Part shown: positions 23,413 to 31,636 of the stretch, one piece after another
How the letters are laid out: every line of letters begins with the position of its first letter
How positions within the stretch are numbered: position 1 is the stretch's first letter
Source of the DNA: an uncultured Collinsella sp.
GTDB taxonomy: Bacteria > Actinomycetota > Coriobacteriia > Coriobacteriales > Coriobacteriaceae
Assembly: GCA_958408685.1 (NCBI GenBank)
Contig: CATYLC010000007.1
Coordinates: 22,285 to 86,284 of the forward strand
DNA: 64,000 bases
Direction: 5' to 3'
The notes under the pieces: model-generated
The model's input: only the letters and a program-made list of their open reading frames with translations
Databases searched by the model: none
Told to the model about the DNA's origin: nothing
Made by a program: the position numbers and the translations under genes

Positions 23413-24435
23413 ATGAGCAAAGAGTGTGTCGAGCAGGTCGAAGGCGCAGGGGCTTCGGTGCCGATGACCGATATATCGAACATTGATGTGCCCGAGGGCA
23501 CCGACGAGCTCAGCCGTAGCACCCGCCGCGCCTGGCGCGAGCGCCTTAACGATGCGTCGTCGCGCAAGATGATCACGGGCGTCTTGGCTACGCTGGTGGG
23601 CGGTTCGTTTTGGGGCTTCTCGGGCACCAGCGCGAGCTTTCTGTTCGATACCTACCACGTCGACACCTTGTGGCTTATGAGCGTGCGTCAGATTCTCGCC
23701 GGTCTACTCTTTATGGCCGTGGTTGTTACGCGCGACCGCGAGCGCCTGATTAAGCTCTGGACCACACCCGCCGATCGCAAGCAGCTGCTGCTCTTTACTG
23801 CCTTTGGCCTGCTGTTCAACCAGTTTTGCTATCTTTCGGCCGTGCGCCTGACGAACGCCGGAACCGCGACGGTGCTCCAGTGCCTGCAGCTCGTTATCAT
23901 CATGGGCTACGCCTGCGTGACCGATCGCCGCATGCCGCGTACTCGCGAAGTCATCGGCATTGGCCTGGCTCTGGGTGGAACCTTTTTAATTGCCACCGGC
24001 GGCGACCCTACCAGCCTGAATATCTCGCCGCTTGGCCTGGCAGCAGGTCTTATGTGTGCGGTCAGCGCCGCGTGTATGGCGGTGATTCCCGCCAAGATCC
24101 TGCCCGAATACGGTAGCCCCATCGTCACGGGCTCGGCAATGCTCACGGCGGGCGTGGTCTCATGTGTCTTCGTGCAGCCCTGGGCGCATATGCCGGCGCT
24201 CGATGCCGCTGGTATCGAGGCGCTCGCGGTGTTCGTGGTTATCGGCTCGTTTTTTGCTTACATGCTCTATATGCAGGGCGTTAAGGACATCGGCTCGGTG
24301 CGTGCGAGCCTCATCGGAACTGTGGAGCCGGTTTCGGCGACCATCACCAGCGCCGTTATGCTGGGCACGGTGTTTTTGCCGACCGACCTTATCGGCTTTG
24401 CCATGATCATCGTGATGATGTTCCTTACGGTGTAG
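23413..24435 (+). CDS. EamA/DMT-family transporter
   Basis: The protein has 340 residues. After a soluble N-terminal tail (about 55 residues, rich in acidic and Ser/Thr residues) there are about ten hydrophobic helices forming two EamA repeats (about 60-195 and 210-340). Typical motifs are GGSFWGFSGTSASFLF, NAGTATVLQCLQLVIIM, and in the second repeat VRASLIGTVEPVSATITSAVMLG, the classic EamA signature. Such proteins export or exchange metabolites across the cytoplasmic membrane. The substrate is not predictable. ATG at 23413 follows GGGGGAGTG. Confidence 0.9.
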   Translation: MSKECVEQVEGAGASVPMTDISNIDVPEGTDELSRSTRRAWRERLNDASSRKMITGVLATLVGGSFWGFSGTSASFLFDTYHVDTLWLMSVRQILAGLLFMAVVVTRDRERLIKLWTTPADRKQLLLFTAFGLLFNQFCYLSAVRLTNAGTATVLQCLQLVIIMGYACVTDRRMPRTREVIGIGLALGGTFLIATGGDPTSLNISPLGLAAGLMCAVSAACMAVIPAKILPEYGSPIVTGSAMLTAGVVSCVFVQPWAHMPALDAAGIEALAVFVVIGSFFAYMLYMQGVKDIGSVRASLIGTVEPVSATITSAVMLGTVFLPTDLIGFAMIIVMMFLTV

Positions 24436-24584
24436 TTGACGCCGCCGCCAAGACAGAAAAGGTGTTGTGCCGCATTTTCGCCAATTGATGTCCGTGTCTG
24501 GAGTTTAGCTGTCGATGCTCAAAATGCCATAAACTAGTAACGTTATGGACTTTTTCATTGCGACTCAATTGCGAGGATTTCTTT

Positions 24585-26897
24585 ATGGCTGGTAATCACT
24601 TTAAGGGCAGCGATAGCGGCCGTCCTGCAGTTCCGCCGCGTCCGAACGGGGCTGGTAAGGCCGGCACGCCGGGCGACGCTGGACAGGGCGGCTCCGGTAA
24701 GCGCGTGTCCCCGGGCGAGACGGCGATGTTTACCGCTCTGTACGAGCAGTCTCAAAAGGCAAAAAAGACCGGCCGTGCAAGAGGGAATGTCTTTGCGGGC
24801 GGTGCAACCTCCGCGTCGCAGCCGAGCGGGGCTCCTTCGGCACCTGCGAACAACGCAGGTGCCGCCAACGCCGCGAATGCCGCCGGCAACGTTAATGCCG
24901 GCAAGGCCGACAACAATACTCCCTCTGCCGGTGGCGCGGGGCTTACGGGTAACCTTGGCACGATTTACACCGGCACCTCCGAGACTGGCACGTTCGCCCG
25001 CCTGGATGATAGCGGTGCCGAGTTTGCGGGCTCGGGTTCCAAGGAAGATTATTACGATTTTGGCTTGAACTACGGTAGCGACGCTTCGTCGAGTTCGACC
25101 TCTGACGGTCTGGTCCGTCATCGCCATCGCAAGGGCGAGCGCAAAAAGCGTCACACCGGCGCCATTATTGCCGCTGTAGTCGCGGTGCTTCTCGTTGTGC
25201 TTGGCGCAGGCGGCTTTATGCTGCTTAACTCGGCAAAGACCGTAAAGAGCGAAGCGAAGGAGGCTGTCGAGATCGTCGGTGGCCTTAAGGATAAGGTCAC
25301 GTCGGGCGATTTTTCGACGCTGCCTGACGACGCGAAGAAGATCGATGAGCTCTGTAACAGCATGAAGGCGGAGACCTCGAGCCCGCTATGGGCGGCGGCT
25401 TCGTTTATCCCGGTGTATGGCAGCGATATCAATGCGGCCCGCACCATGATTGACGCCCTGTCCGATGTCTCGAGCAATGCGCTGGTTCCCATGGCCGACA
25501 ACCTCTCGCAGGCTACGCCCGGCAAGCTGTTCCAGGACGGCATGATTAACGTGTCCGCGCTGCAGGCGGTCGCCGATTCGCTTTCCAGCAGCTCGAAGGT
25601 GTTCAAGAGCGCCAACGAGAAGGTCCAGGGCATTGGCGATACTCATATTTCCCAGGTGACCGAGCTGGTCGATAAGGCCAAGGACGGCTTTGCCACCCTC
25701 AACGGTGCGGTTGACGCGGCGGAGAAGGTCGCCCCCGTCCTTCCCCAGATGCTCGGCGCCAACGGCCAGACGCGCAACTACCTTATGTACGCCATGAACA
25801 ACGTCGAGATTCGTGCTTGCGGCGGCTTTGGCGGTTCGCAGGGCCTGATTTCGGTCACTGACGGCCAGATGTCGATTGGCGAGTTTGTTCCCCGCATTGG
25901 ACTCAGCGAGGATGAGGCAGTCGAGAGCGTCGACGAAGAGGATGAGGCGCTGTTCGGCAACCACAGTAACCTGTACAACTCGGGCAATACCTATTCGCCT
26001 GATTGGCCCCGCAACTCGCAGCGTGTCGCCGCGCTGTGGAAGTCCCAGTATGGACAGGACGTTGATGGCGTCATCGGTATCGACCCGGTGTTCCTGCAGT
26101 ATCTGCTGGGCCTGGTCGGTAATGTCTCGCTGCCCGACGGAACGGTTGTCGACGGCACCAACGCCGCAAAGGTCCTCATGCACGATGTGTACTGGAACTA
26201 TCCGGTCGAGGAGTCGGACGGCATCTTTGCATCCGTCGCCAGCGCTGCCTTTGACAAGATCCTTGGCGGTATCGGCGACGTCGATGTTGCGAACCTTGTC
26301 AGCGCCGTTGAGCGCGGTGCCGAAGAGGGCCGCCTGATCGCGTGGATGAAAAACGATGACGAGCAGAACGCTATCAAGGAGATGAACATCGACGCCTCAC
26401 TGCCCGATCCGGATGACCCGAGTGAAGATCCCGTTGCTGGTGTCTACTTTAACAACCTGAGCTTCTCCAAGCTCGACTGGTATCTGAACGCCGATACGCA
26501 GATTGGTCAGGGCGTGAAGAACGGCGACGGCGCTTGCTCGTATCGCATCACCGTTACCCTGACGAACATCATGACGCAGGAGGAGGCAGGTAAGCTGCCC
26601 GACTACGTAGCGGCCAGTGCGCCTGGGACCTCGCGTGACGATGAGCGCTTGTATGTATCACTGTTTGCGCCGACAGGCGGCAGCATTACCGATCTAACCG
26701 TCGAGGGGACTCAGTTTGGACTGTTCGCTGCCACTTGGCACGGAGTTCCCTGCTATTCAGGAACCGTTGACCTGCATGCTGGCGAGACGACGACGATCAC
26801 GTATACGCTGACCACGTCGGCCGAGGCGGGGGACAAGCCGCTTACGCTGCGTCAGACTCCTACATGCCAGGCGGCTCGCGACAGCGCGTCGGCGTAG
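24585..26897 (+). CDS. DUF4012-family membrane-anchored protein
   Basis: The protein has 770 residues. A long Gly/Ala/Asn/Pro-rich N-terminal region (about 1-185) precedes a basic stretch and one transmembrane helix (about 193-217, AIIAAVVAVLLVVLGAGGFMLL). The DUF4012 region follows outside the membrane, with the core MLGANGQTRNYLMYAMNNVE then RACGGFGGSQGLISV. DUF4012 proteins are common in Gram-positive bacteria, often near polysaccharide genes, and their role is not known. ATG at 24585 follows GCGAGGA. A terminator lies between it and glmM. Confidence 0.85.
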   Translation: MAGNHFKGSDSGRPAVPPRPNGAGKAGTPGDAGQGGSGKRVSPGETAMFTALYEQSQKAKKTGRARGNVFAGGATSASQPSGAPSAPANNAGAANAANAAGNVNAGKADNNTPSAGGAGLTGNLGTIYTGTSETGTFARLDDSGAEFAGSGSKEDYYDFGLNYGSDASSSSTSDGLVRHRHRKGERKKRHTGAIIAAVVAVLLVVLGAGGFMLLNSAKTVKSEAKEAVEIVGGLKDKVTSGDFSTLPDDAKKIDELCNSMKAETSSPLWAAASFIPVYGSDINAARTMIDALSDVSSNALVPMADNLSQATPGKLFQDGMINVSALQAVADSLSSSSKVFKSANEKVQGIGDTHISQVTELVDKAKDGFATLNGAVDAAEKVAPVLPQMLGANGQTRNYLMYAMNNVEIRACGGFGGSQGLISVTDGQMSIGEFVPRIGLSEDEAVESVDEEDEALFGNHSNLYNSGNTYSPDWPRNSQRVAALWKSQYGQDVDGVIGIDPVFLQYLLGLVGNVSLPDGTVVDGTNAAKVLMHDVYWNYPVEESDGIFASVASAAFDKILGGIGDVDVANLVSAVERGAEEGRLIAWMKNDDEQNAIKEMNIDASLPDPDDPSEDPVAGVYFNNLSFSKLDWYLNADTQIGQGVKNGDGACSYRITVTLTNIMTQEEAGKLPDYVAASAPGTSRDDERLYVSLFAPTGGSITDLTVEGTQFGLFAATWHGVPCYSGTVDLHAGETTTITYTLTTSAEAGDKPLTLRQTPTCQAARDSASA

Positions 26898-26934
26898 GGT
26901 TTTTCTGGTAGCGCAGATAATCGAGTACCATTTT

Positions 26935-26967
26935 GGGGCGGACAGGCAATCTGTTCGCCCCTATTTT
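26935..26967 (+). terminator. Terminator before glmM
   Basis: GGGGCGGACAG (26935-26945) pairs with CTGTTCGCCCC (26951-26961) and is followed by TATTTT. It ends 14 bases before the glmM start, so it could also sit in the glmM leader. Confidence 0.7.
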
Positions 26968-26980
26968 GTAAGGAGAGCGC

Positions 26981-28312
26981 ATGAAGTACTTTGGCACCGA
27001 CGGCTTTCGCGGTGAGGCCAACGTTGGGCTGACGGTAGAGCACGCTTATAAGATTGGCCGTTTTGTGGGCTGGTATTACGGCGCCAACCGCGAGCGCAAG
27101 GCACGCGTGATCGTGGGCAAGGACACGCGTCGCTCGAGTTATATGTTTGAGGCGGCGCTGGTGAGCGGCCTGGTCGCGAGCGGTGCGGACGCCTATATGC
27201 TGCACGTGATCCCCACGCCGGGCGTAGCGCATCAGACTGTGGAAGGCTGCTTCGATTGCGGCATCATGATCAGCGCGAGCCACAACCCGTTTTGCGATAA
27301 CGGCATTAAGCTAGTCAACAGCGACGGCTTTAAGATGGACGAGGACGTGCTGGAGCTCATCGAGGACTACATCGATGGCAAGAGCGAAGTTCCGCTGGCC
27401 ACGGGCAACCACATCGGTGCCACGGTGGACTACATGCAGGGCCGCAACCGCTACATTGCTTCGCTCATTGCAAGTGCGAACTTTTCGCTGAAGGGCGTCA
27501 AGATCGGTATCGACTGCGCCAACGGCTCGGCTTCCTCGGTGGCCAAGCCGGTGTTTGACGCGCTCGGTGCCGACGTGCGCGTGATCAATGCCGCGCCCGA
27601 TGGTTTTAACATCAACGTCGATTGCGGCTCCACGCATATGGAGCGCCTGCAGCGCCATGTGGTGGAGCAGGGCCTGGACGTGGGTTTTGCCTACGATGGC
27701 GATGCCGACCGCTGCCTGGCCGTGGATGAGCGCGGTCGCGTGGTAGACGGCGACCAGATCCTGTACGTGTGCGGCGTGTATCTGAACAAACACGGTCGCC
27801 TTTCGGGCGGTACCGTGGTGCCGACGATTGCCAGCAACTTTGGCCTGATCAAGTCGTTGGAGCTTGCCGGTCTGAGCGCCGTGACCAGCGGCGTGGGCGA
27901 CCGTCACGTGTATGCCAGGATGCGCGAGGGCGGCTACAGCCTGGGCGGCGAGCAGACGGGCCATACGATCTTTGGCGATATCGAGCGCACGGGCGACGGC
28001 ATTATGACCTCGCTGCGCGTGATGGAAGTGATTCGTGCCGAGCGTGAGACGCTCTCGCAGCTCACGGCTCCGTGCAAGCTGCTGCCGCAGGCGCAGGTGG
28101 CCGTGCACGTGGCGGACAAGGACGCCGCGCTCGAGAACATGGGCGTGCAGAACGCCATCGCCGAGGCCGAGGCGTCGCTGGCGGGCGAGGGCCGCGTGCT
28201 CGTACGCAAGAGCGGAACCGAGTCGGTTATCCGCGTGCTGGCCGAGGCGCCCGACCAAGCATCCGCCGATGCCGCCATGAAGCGCATCGCCGCCGCGCTG
28301 GAAGCTCTGTAA
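26981..28312 (+). CDS. glmM: Phosphoglucosamine mutase
   Basis: The protein has 443 residues. The enzyme converts glucosamine-6-phosphate to glucosamine-1-phosphate for peptidoglycan precursor synthesis. The N-terminal KYFGTDGFRG, the phosphoserine loop ISASHNP (Ser100), the metal loop YDGDADRC, the sugar-binding GEQTGH and the C-terminal phosphate loop RKSGTESVIRV are all present and in order. AAGGAGAGC precedes the ATG. GlmM rather than a general phosphomannomutase is favoured by the length and the FGTDGFRG start. Confidence 0.95.
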   Translation: MKYFGTDGFRGEANVGLTVEHAYKIGRFVGWYYGANRERKARVIVGKDTRRSSYMFEAALVSGLVASGADAYMLHVIPTPGVAHQTVEGCFDCGIMISASHNPFCDNGIKLVNSDGFKMDEDVLELIEDYIDGKSEVPLATGNHIGATVDYMQGRNRYIASLIASANFSLKGVKIGIDCANGSASSVAKPVFDALGADVRVINAAPDGFNINVDCGSTHMERLQRHVVEQGLDVGFAYDGDADRCLAVDERGRVVDGDQILYVCGVYLNKHGRLSGGTVVPTIASNFGLIKSLELAGLSAVTSGVGDRHVYARMREGGYSLGGEQTGHTIFGDIERTGDGIMTSLRVMEVIRAERETLSQLTAPCKLLPQAQVAVHVADKDAALENMGVQNAIAEAEASLAGEGRVLVRKSGTESVIRVLAEAPDQASADAAMKRIAAALEAL

Positions 28313-28320
28313 GGTAGTCA

Positions 28321-28344
28321 TTGGGGACGTTCTTAAACAACTAG
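28321..28344 (+). repeat. Repeat family D, short copy
   Basis: TTGGGGACGTTCTTAAACAA followed by CTAG differs at two bases from 3750-3773. It lies right after glmM, just before the terminator hairpin. Confidence 0.5.
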
Positions 28345-28348
28345 GTGG

Positions 28349-28387
28349 AAAGGGGGCGCCGCGGATTGGTTCCGCGGCGTCCCCTTT
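28349..28387. terminator. Bidirectional terminator between glmM and the M32 peptidase
   Basis: A stem pairs AAAGGGG and CGCCGCGGA (28349-28365) with the complementary arm (28371-28387), with one mismatch. A-rich and T-rich ends suit termination from both sides between convergent genes. Confidence 0.75.
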
Positions 28388-28409
28388 GCGTTGGCGTGTC
28401 GGTTATGCC

Positions 28410-29993
28410 TTACAGCTCGTAGAGCGTGGTGAACTTGTCCTGCAGGTAGCTGCAGTAGTAGCGGGCATCGAACGCCATGCCGCACGCGCCCTTGATGAGC
28501 TCCGGCGCGTCCTTGGCGCGGCCCCACTGCCAAATGTGCTCGCCCAGCCAGGCGCGGACGGGTGTCAGGTCGCCGCTCGCACAGGCGCCGTTGAGGTCGA
28601 CACCGTCGCGGCACATGGCCGGCACAAACATGGCATCGTAGGCACTGCCCAGCGCATACGTGGGGAAGTAGCCAAACGAGCCGCCGCTCCAGTGCGTATC
28701 CTGTAGACAGCCGTGCGTGTCGTCGGGAACGGGAATGCCCAGGTACTCATCCATGAAGCGGTTCCAAAGCGCGGGGATGTCCTTGGCCGTGGCCTCGCCG
28801 GCAAACAGCATGCGCTCGATCTCGTAGCGCACCATAATATGCAGCGGATAGGTGAGCTCGTCGGCCTCGGTGCGGATCAGCGAAGGCTGCGCGATGTTCA
28901 CGGCGTGGTAGAGCGTGTCCTCGTCTACGTTGCCGTAGACCTCGGGTGCGTGGCGGCGCAGCACCTCGAGCAGCGGTCCCATAAAGGCACGGCTGCGGCC
29001 CACGGTGTTCTCAAAGAAGCGGCTCTGGCTCTCGTGGATGCCCATGGAGGTGCCGCCCTCCAGACAGGTGCGCGCATAGGCGGGATTGACGCCCAGCTCG
29101 TACATAGTGTGCCCCGCCTCGTGGATGATGCTGTAGACGTTGGAGATGCAATCGTCCTCGTAGATGTGTGTCGCGATGCGCGCGTCACCTACGGCAAAGC
29201 CCTCGCTAAACGGGTGCTCGGTAAAGGCAAGCGTGGTGTCGTCCAGGTTCAGGCCGACGAGCTTCATCAGGTCGAAGCTCATGGCACGCTGGGCAGCCTC
29301 GGGTACGTGGGCGTGCAAAAAGTCGGCACTCGGCTGCCGCTCGTGCTCGCCGATGGCGTGCACGAGCGGCACGACCGTGGCCTTGACCTCGTCACAAAAC
29401 GCGTCGAAGCTCTTGGCGGAAAGGCCGCGCTCATACTGGTCGAGCCAAACGTCGTATGGGTCGCGCTTGGGGTCCATGAGTTCGGCCTGATGTTTAAGTT
29501 GGGCGACGATTCTATCCACATAGGGCTCAAAGCTCGCCCAGTCGTTGGCCGTCTTGGCCTTGTGCCACACGGCGTCGGCCTCGCAGGTGAGCCTGGTCCA
29601 GGCTTCGGCCTCCTCGGTAGGAATAACGCTTGCCTCGCGCTGGTCGCGGCCGAGCACGCGGATCTCGTCGAGCAGCTGCGGGTCGTCTACGTGTCCGCCT
29701 GCAACCGTCTCGCGCGCTAACGAGCGTACGAGCTCAACGGACTTCTCGCTGGTCAGTAGCTTGTGATGTTCGCCGGCAAGCGTGCCCATGGCGTCGGCAC
29801 GGGCGGCAGCGCCGTTGGCAGGAGCAATCGTCGCTCCATCGAACTCGGCAATCTTGAGCAGGTACTCGCGAGTCCACAGCTTGCCCTCGAGTTTGCGGAA
29901 CTTTTTGACGGCCTTGTCGACTTTAGCGGCCTTGACGCCCTTGGCAGCCTTTGCCACGGCGACCTTGGCCTTCTTATCGAGTTTCTTTCCCAT
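28410..29993 (-). CDS. M32-family metallocarboxypeptidase
   Basis: The protein has 527 residues of the thermostable carboxypeptidase (Taq) family, which trims C-terminal residues from peptides in the cytosol. The zinc motif HEAGH is at residues 291-295, followed by YELG and the downstream GIHESQSRFFEN that supplies the third ligand region. The HWSGGSFGYFPTYALG signature is also present. The first 35 residues are a Lys/Ala-rich extension (KKAKVAVAKAAKGVKAAK) not typical of the family. The ATG at 29993 is followed by this extension; an alternative internal start is not obvious. Confidence 0.93.
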   Translation of the reverse strand: MGKKLDKKAKVAVAKAAKGVKAAKVDKAVKKFRKLEGKLWTREYLLKIAEFDGATIAPANGAAARADAMGTLAGEHHKLLTSEKSVELVRSLARETVAGGHVDDPQLLDEIRVLGRDQREASVIPTEEAEAWTRLTCEADAVWHKAKTANDWASFEPYVDRIVAQLKHQAELMDPKRDPYDVWLDQYERGLSAKSFDAFCDEVKATVVPLVHAIGEHERQPSADFLHAHVPEAAQRAMSFDLMKLVGLNLDDTTLAFTEHPFSEGFAVGDARIATHIYEDDCISNVYSIIHEAGHTMYELGVNPAYARTCLEGGTSMGIHESQSRFFENTVGRSRAFMGPLLEVLRRHAPEVYGNVDEDTLYHAVNIAQPSLIRTEADELTYPLHIMVRYEIERMLFAGEATAKDIPALWNRFMDEYLGIPVPDDTHGCLQDTHWSGGSFGYFPTYALGSAYDAMFVPAMCRDGVDLNGACASGDLTPVRAWLGEHIWQWGRAKDAPELIKGACGMAFDARYYCSYLQDKFTTLYEL

Positions 29994-30130
29994 ACCGTAT
30001 CCTTAATCTCGCAGGCCGAGCGCCGCAGGCGGGTGCACGGCCAGTTTGCACAGCTACCTGCCTTGTACCCAGCGCGAACAAAACGGAACGCAGCGATATG
30101 CTCGCAGAATGTGTTATCCTATAGCCCAAT

Positions 30131-30411
30131 GCGTTGACGGAGATGGTTTTGCCCGCCGCGTCGCCGGCAAGAGAGGGAAGGTCATGGGCTGCAAGCCTTC
30201 CTACGGTGGCAAGGGCCAAGCGTTCACTCCCGAGCAGCGACCTCAACGGGCGCGCGGCCAGTGGCAGCAAAGCCTCAGTAGGGAAGCCGTGAGCCTCGCG
30301 ACAAGAGGCGCAGAGTGGGCGCGGCGGGCCAGACATCCGCCGGGTCAAACAAGGTGGTACCGCGGAATTTAACCGTCCTTGGGCAATGCACATGCCCGAG
30401 GACGGTTTTTT
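30131..30411 (+). promoter_or_regulatory. T-box leader (phenylalanine) of pheST
   Basis: The T-box antiterminator sequence AAGGTGGTACCGCGG is at 30351-30365, next to a strong terminator (30371-30411: AACCGTCCT and GGGCA pairing with the downstream arm, then TTTTTT). Stem I is closed by CGTTGA (30132-30137) with TCAACG (30243-30248). On its 3' side the triplet TTC at 30223-30225 is a plausible specifier for Phe, which fits pheS downstream. Uncharged tRNA-Phe would promote readthrough. The specifier assignment is by inspection. Confidence 0.9.
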
Positions 30412-30496
30412 GTTACCGAACCGGGCCGCGCATCCGCAGCATCGGGCAGCGTCAGCCGTCCCGGAGCGCGGATGCGCGAGAGACGAAAGGGAAGAC

Positions 30497-31573
30497 ATGA
30501 GTCTGATTGATGATCTGGTCAAACTCGAGGAAGAGGCCAAGGAGCTCGTCACTAGTGCCGACGACGCCGCCAAGCTCGAGGCCGCGCGCGTTGAGCTGCT
30601 CGGCCGCAAGGGCCGCATCACCGGCCTGATGCGCATGATGGGCAAGCTCGCCCCCGAGGATCGTCCCATGATGGGCAAGCGCGCCAACGAGATGCGCCAG
30701 CTGATTGAGGGTATGCTCGACGAGCGCACCACCGAGATGAAGGCCGCCGCCCTCAAGCACGCACTCGAGCACGAGGCCGTCGACATCACGCTGCCGGGCA
30801 TCCGTCCGCAGATCGGCCACCAGCACCTGATCAAGCAGATCATCGAGGAGGCCGAGGACATCTTCTGCGGCATCGGCTACACCGTCGAGTCCGGCCCCAT
30901 GGTCGATACCTCCTATTACAACTTCACTGCGCTCAATGCTCCCATGGATCACCCGAGCCGCTCGGCCCGCGATACCTTCTACGTGGTCGACAACAACCCC
31001 GGCAGTGTCGCGCACCCCGAGGCTCACGCCCATGGCGAGTCCGATGTGCTGCTGCGCACCCAGACCTCGGGCGTGCAGATCCACACCATGGAGTCGCAAA
31101 AGCCGCCCATCTACATGATCTGCCCGGGTACCGTCTACCGTCCCGACGCGGCCGACGCCTGCCATCTGCCGCAGTTCAACCAGATCGAGGGCCTGGTCGT
31201 CGACGAGGGCATCACCTTTGGCGACCTCAAGGGCACGCTCGACTACTTTGTTAAGTGCATGTTTGGCGAGGACCGCAAGACGCGTTACCGCCCGCACTTC
31301 TTCCCCTTCACCGAGCCGAGCTGCGAGGTGGACGTGAGCTGCCACGTGTGCGGCGGCAAGGGCTGCAACTTCTGCAAGCACAGCGGCTGGATCGAGATCC
31401 TGGGCTGCGGCATGGTCGACCCCAACGTCCTTATCAACTGCGGCATCGACCCCGAGAAGTACACCGGCTTCGCCTTTGGCATTGGCGCCGAGCGCGTCGC
31501 GGCCCTGCGCTACGACCTGCCCGACCTGCGCACGTTGATGACTGGTGACATGAGGTTCTTGAACCAGTTCTAG
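30497..31573 (+). CDS. pheS: Phenylalanine-tRNA ligase alpha subunit
   Basis: The protein has 358 residues. It has the N-terminal coiled coil (about 1-85) and the class II catalytic core. Motif 2-like and motif 3 segments are visible: HTMESQKPPIYMICPGTVYR, FFPFTEPSCEVDVSCHVC and GFAFGIGAERVAALRYDLPDLR. The enzyme is an alpha2-beta2 tetramer that charges tRNA-Phe. ATG at 30497 follows GAAAGGGAAG. A Cys-rich insert (CHVCGGKGCNFCKHSG) between motifs is seen in many bacterial PheS. The gene is under the T-box at 30131-30411 and 63 bases ahead of pheT. Confidence 0.97.
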   Translation: MSLIDDLVKLEEEAKELVTSADDAAKLEAARVELLGRKGRITGLMRMMGKLAPEDRPMMGKRANEMRQLIEGMLDERTTEMKAAALKHALEHEAVDITLPGIRPQIGHQHLIKQIIEEAEDIFCGIGYTVESGPMVDTSYYNFTALNAPMDHPSRSARDTFYVVDNNPGSVAHPEAHAHGESDVLLRTQTSGVQIHTMESQKPPIYMICPGTVYRPDAADACHLPQFNQIEGLVVDEGITFGDLKGTLDYFVKCMFGEDRKTRYRPHFFPFTEPSCEVDVSCHVCGGKGCNFCKHSGWIEILGCGMVDPNVLINCGIDPEKYTGFAFGIGAERVAALRYDLPDLRTLMTGDMRFLNQF

Positions 31574-31636
31574 AACGCTTTCTTCTTAGTTGCAGTTTCC
31601 GGCTCAAAGCCGCATTTATGAAAGGAGACCAGTTAG

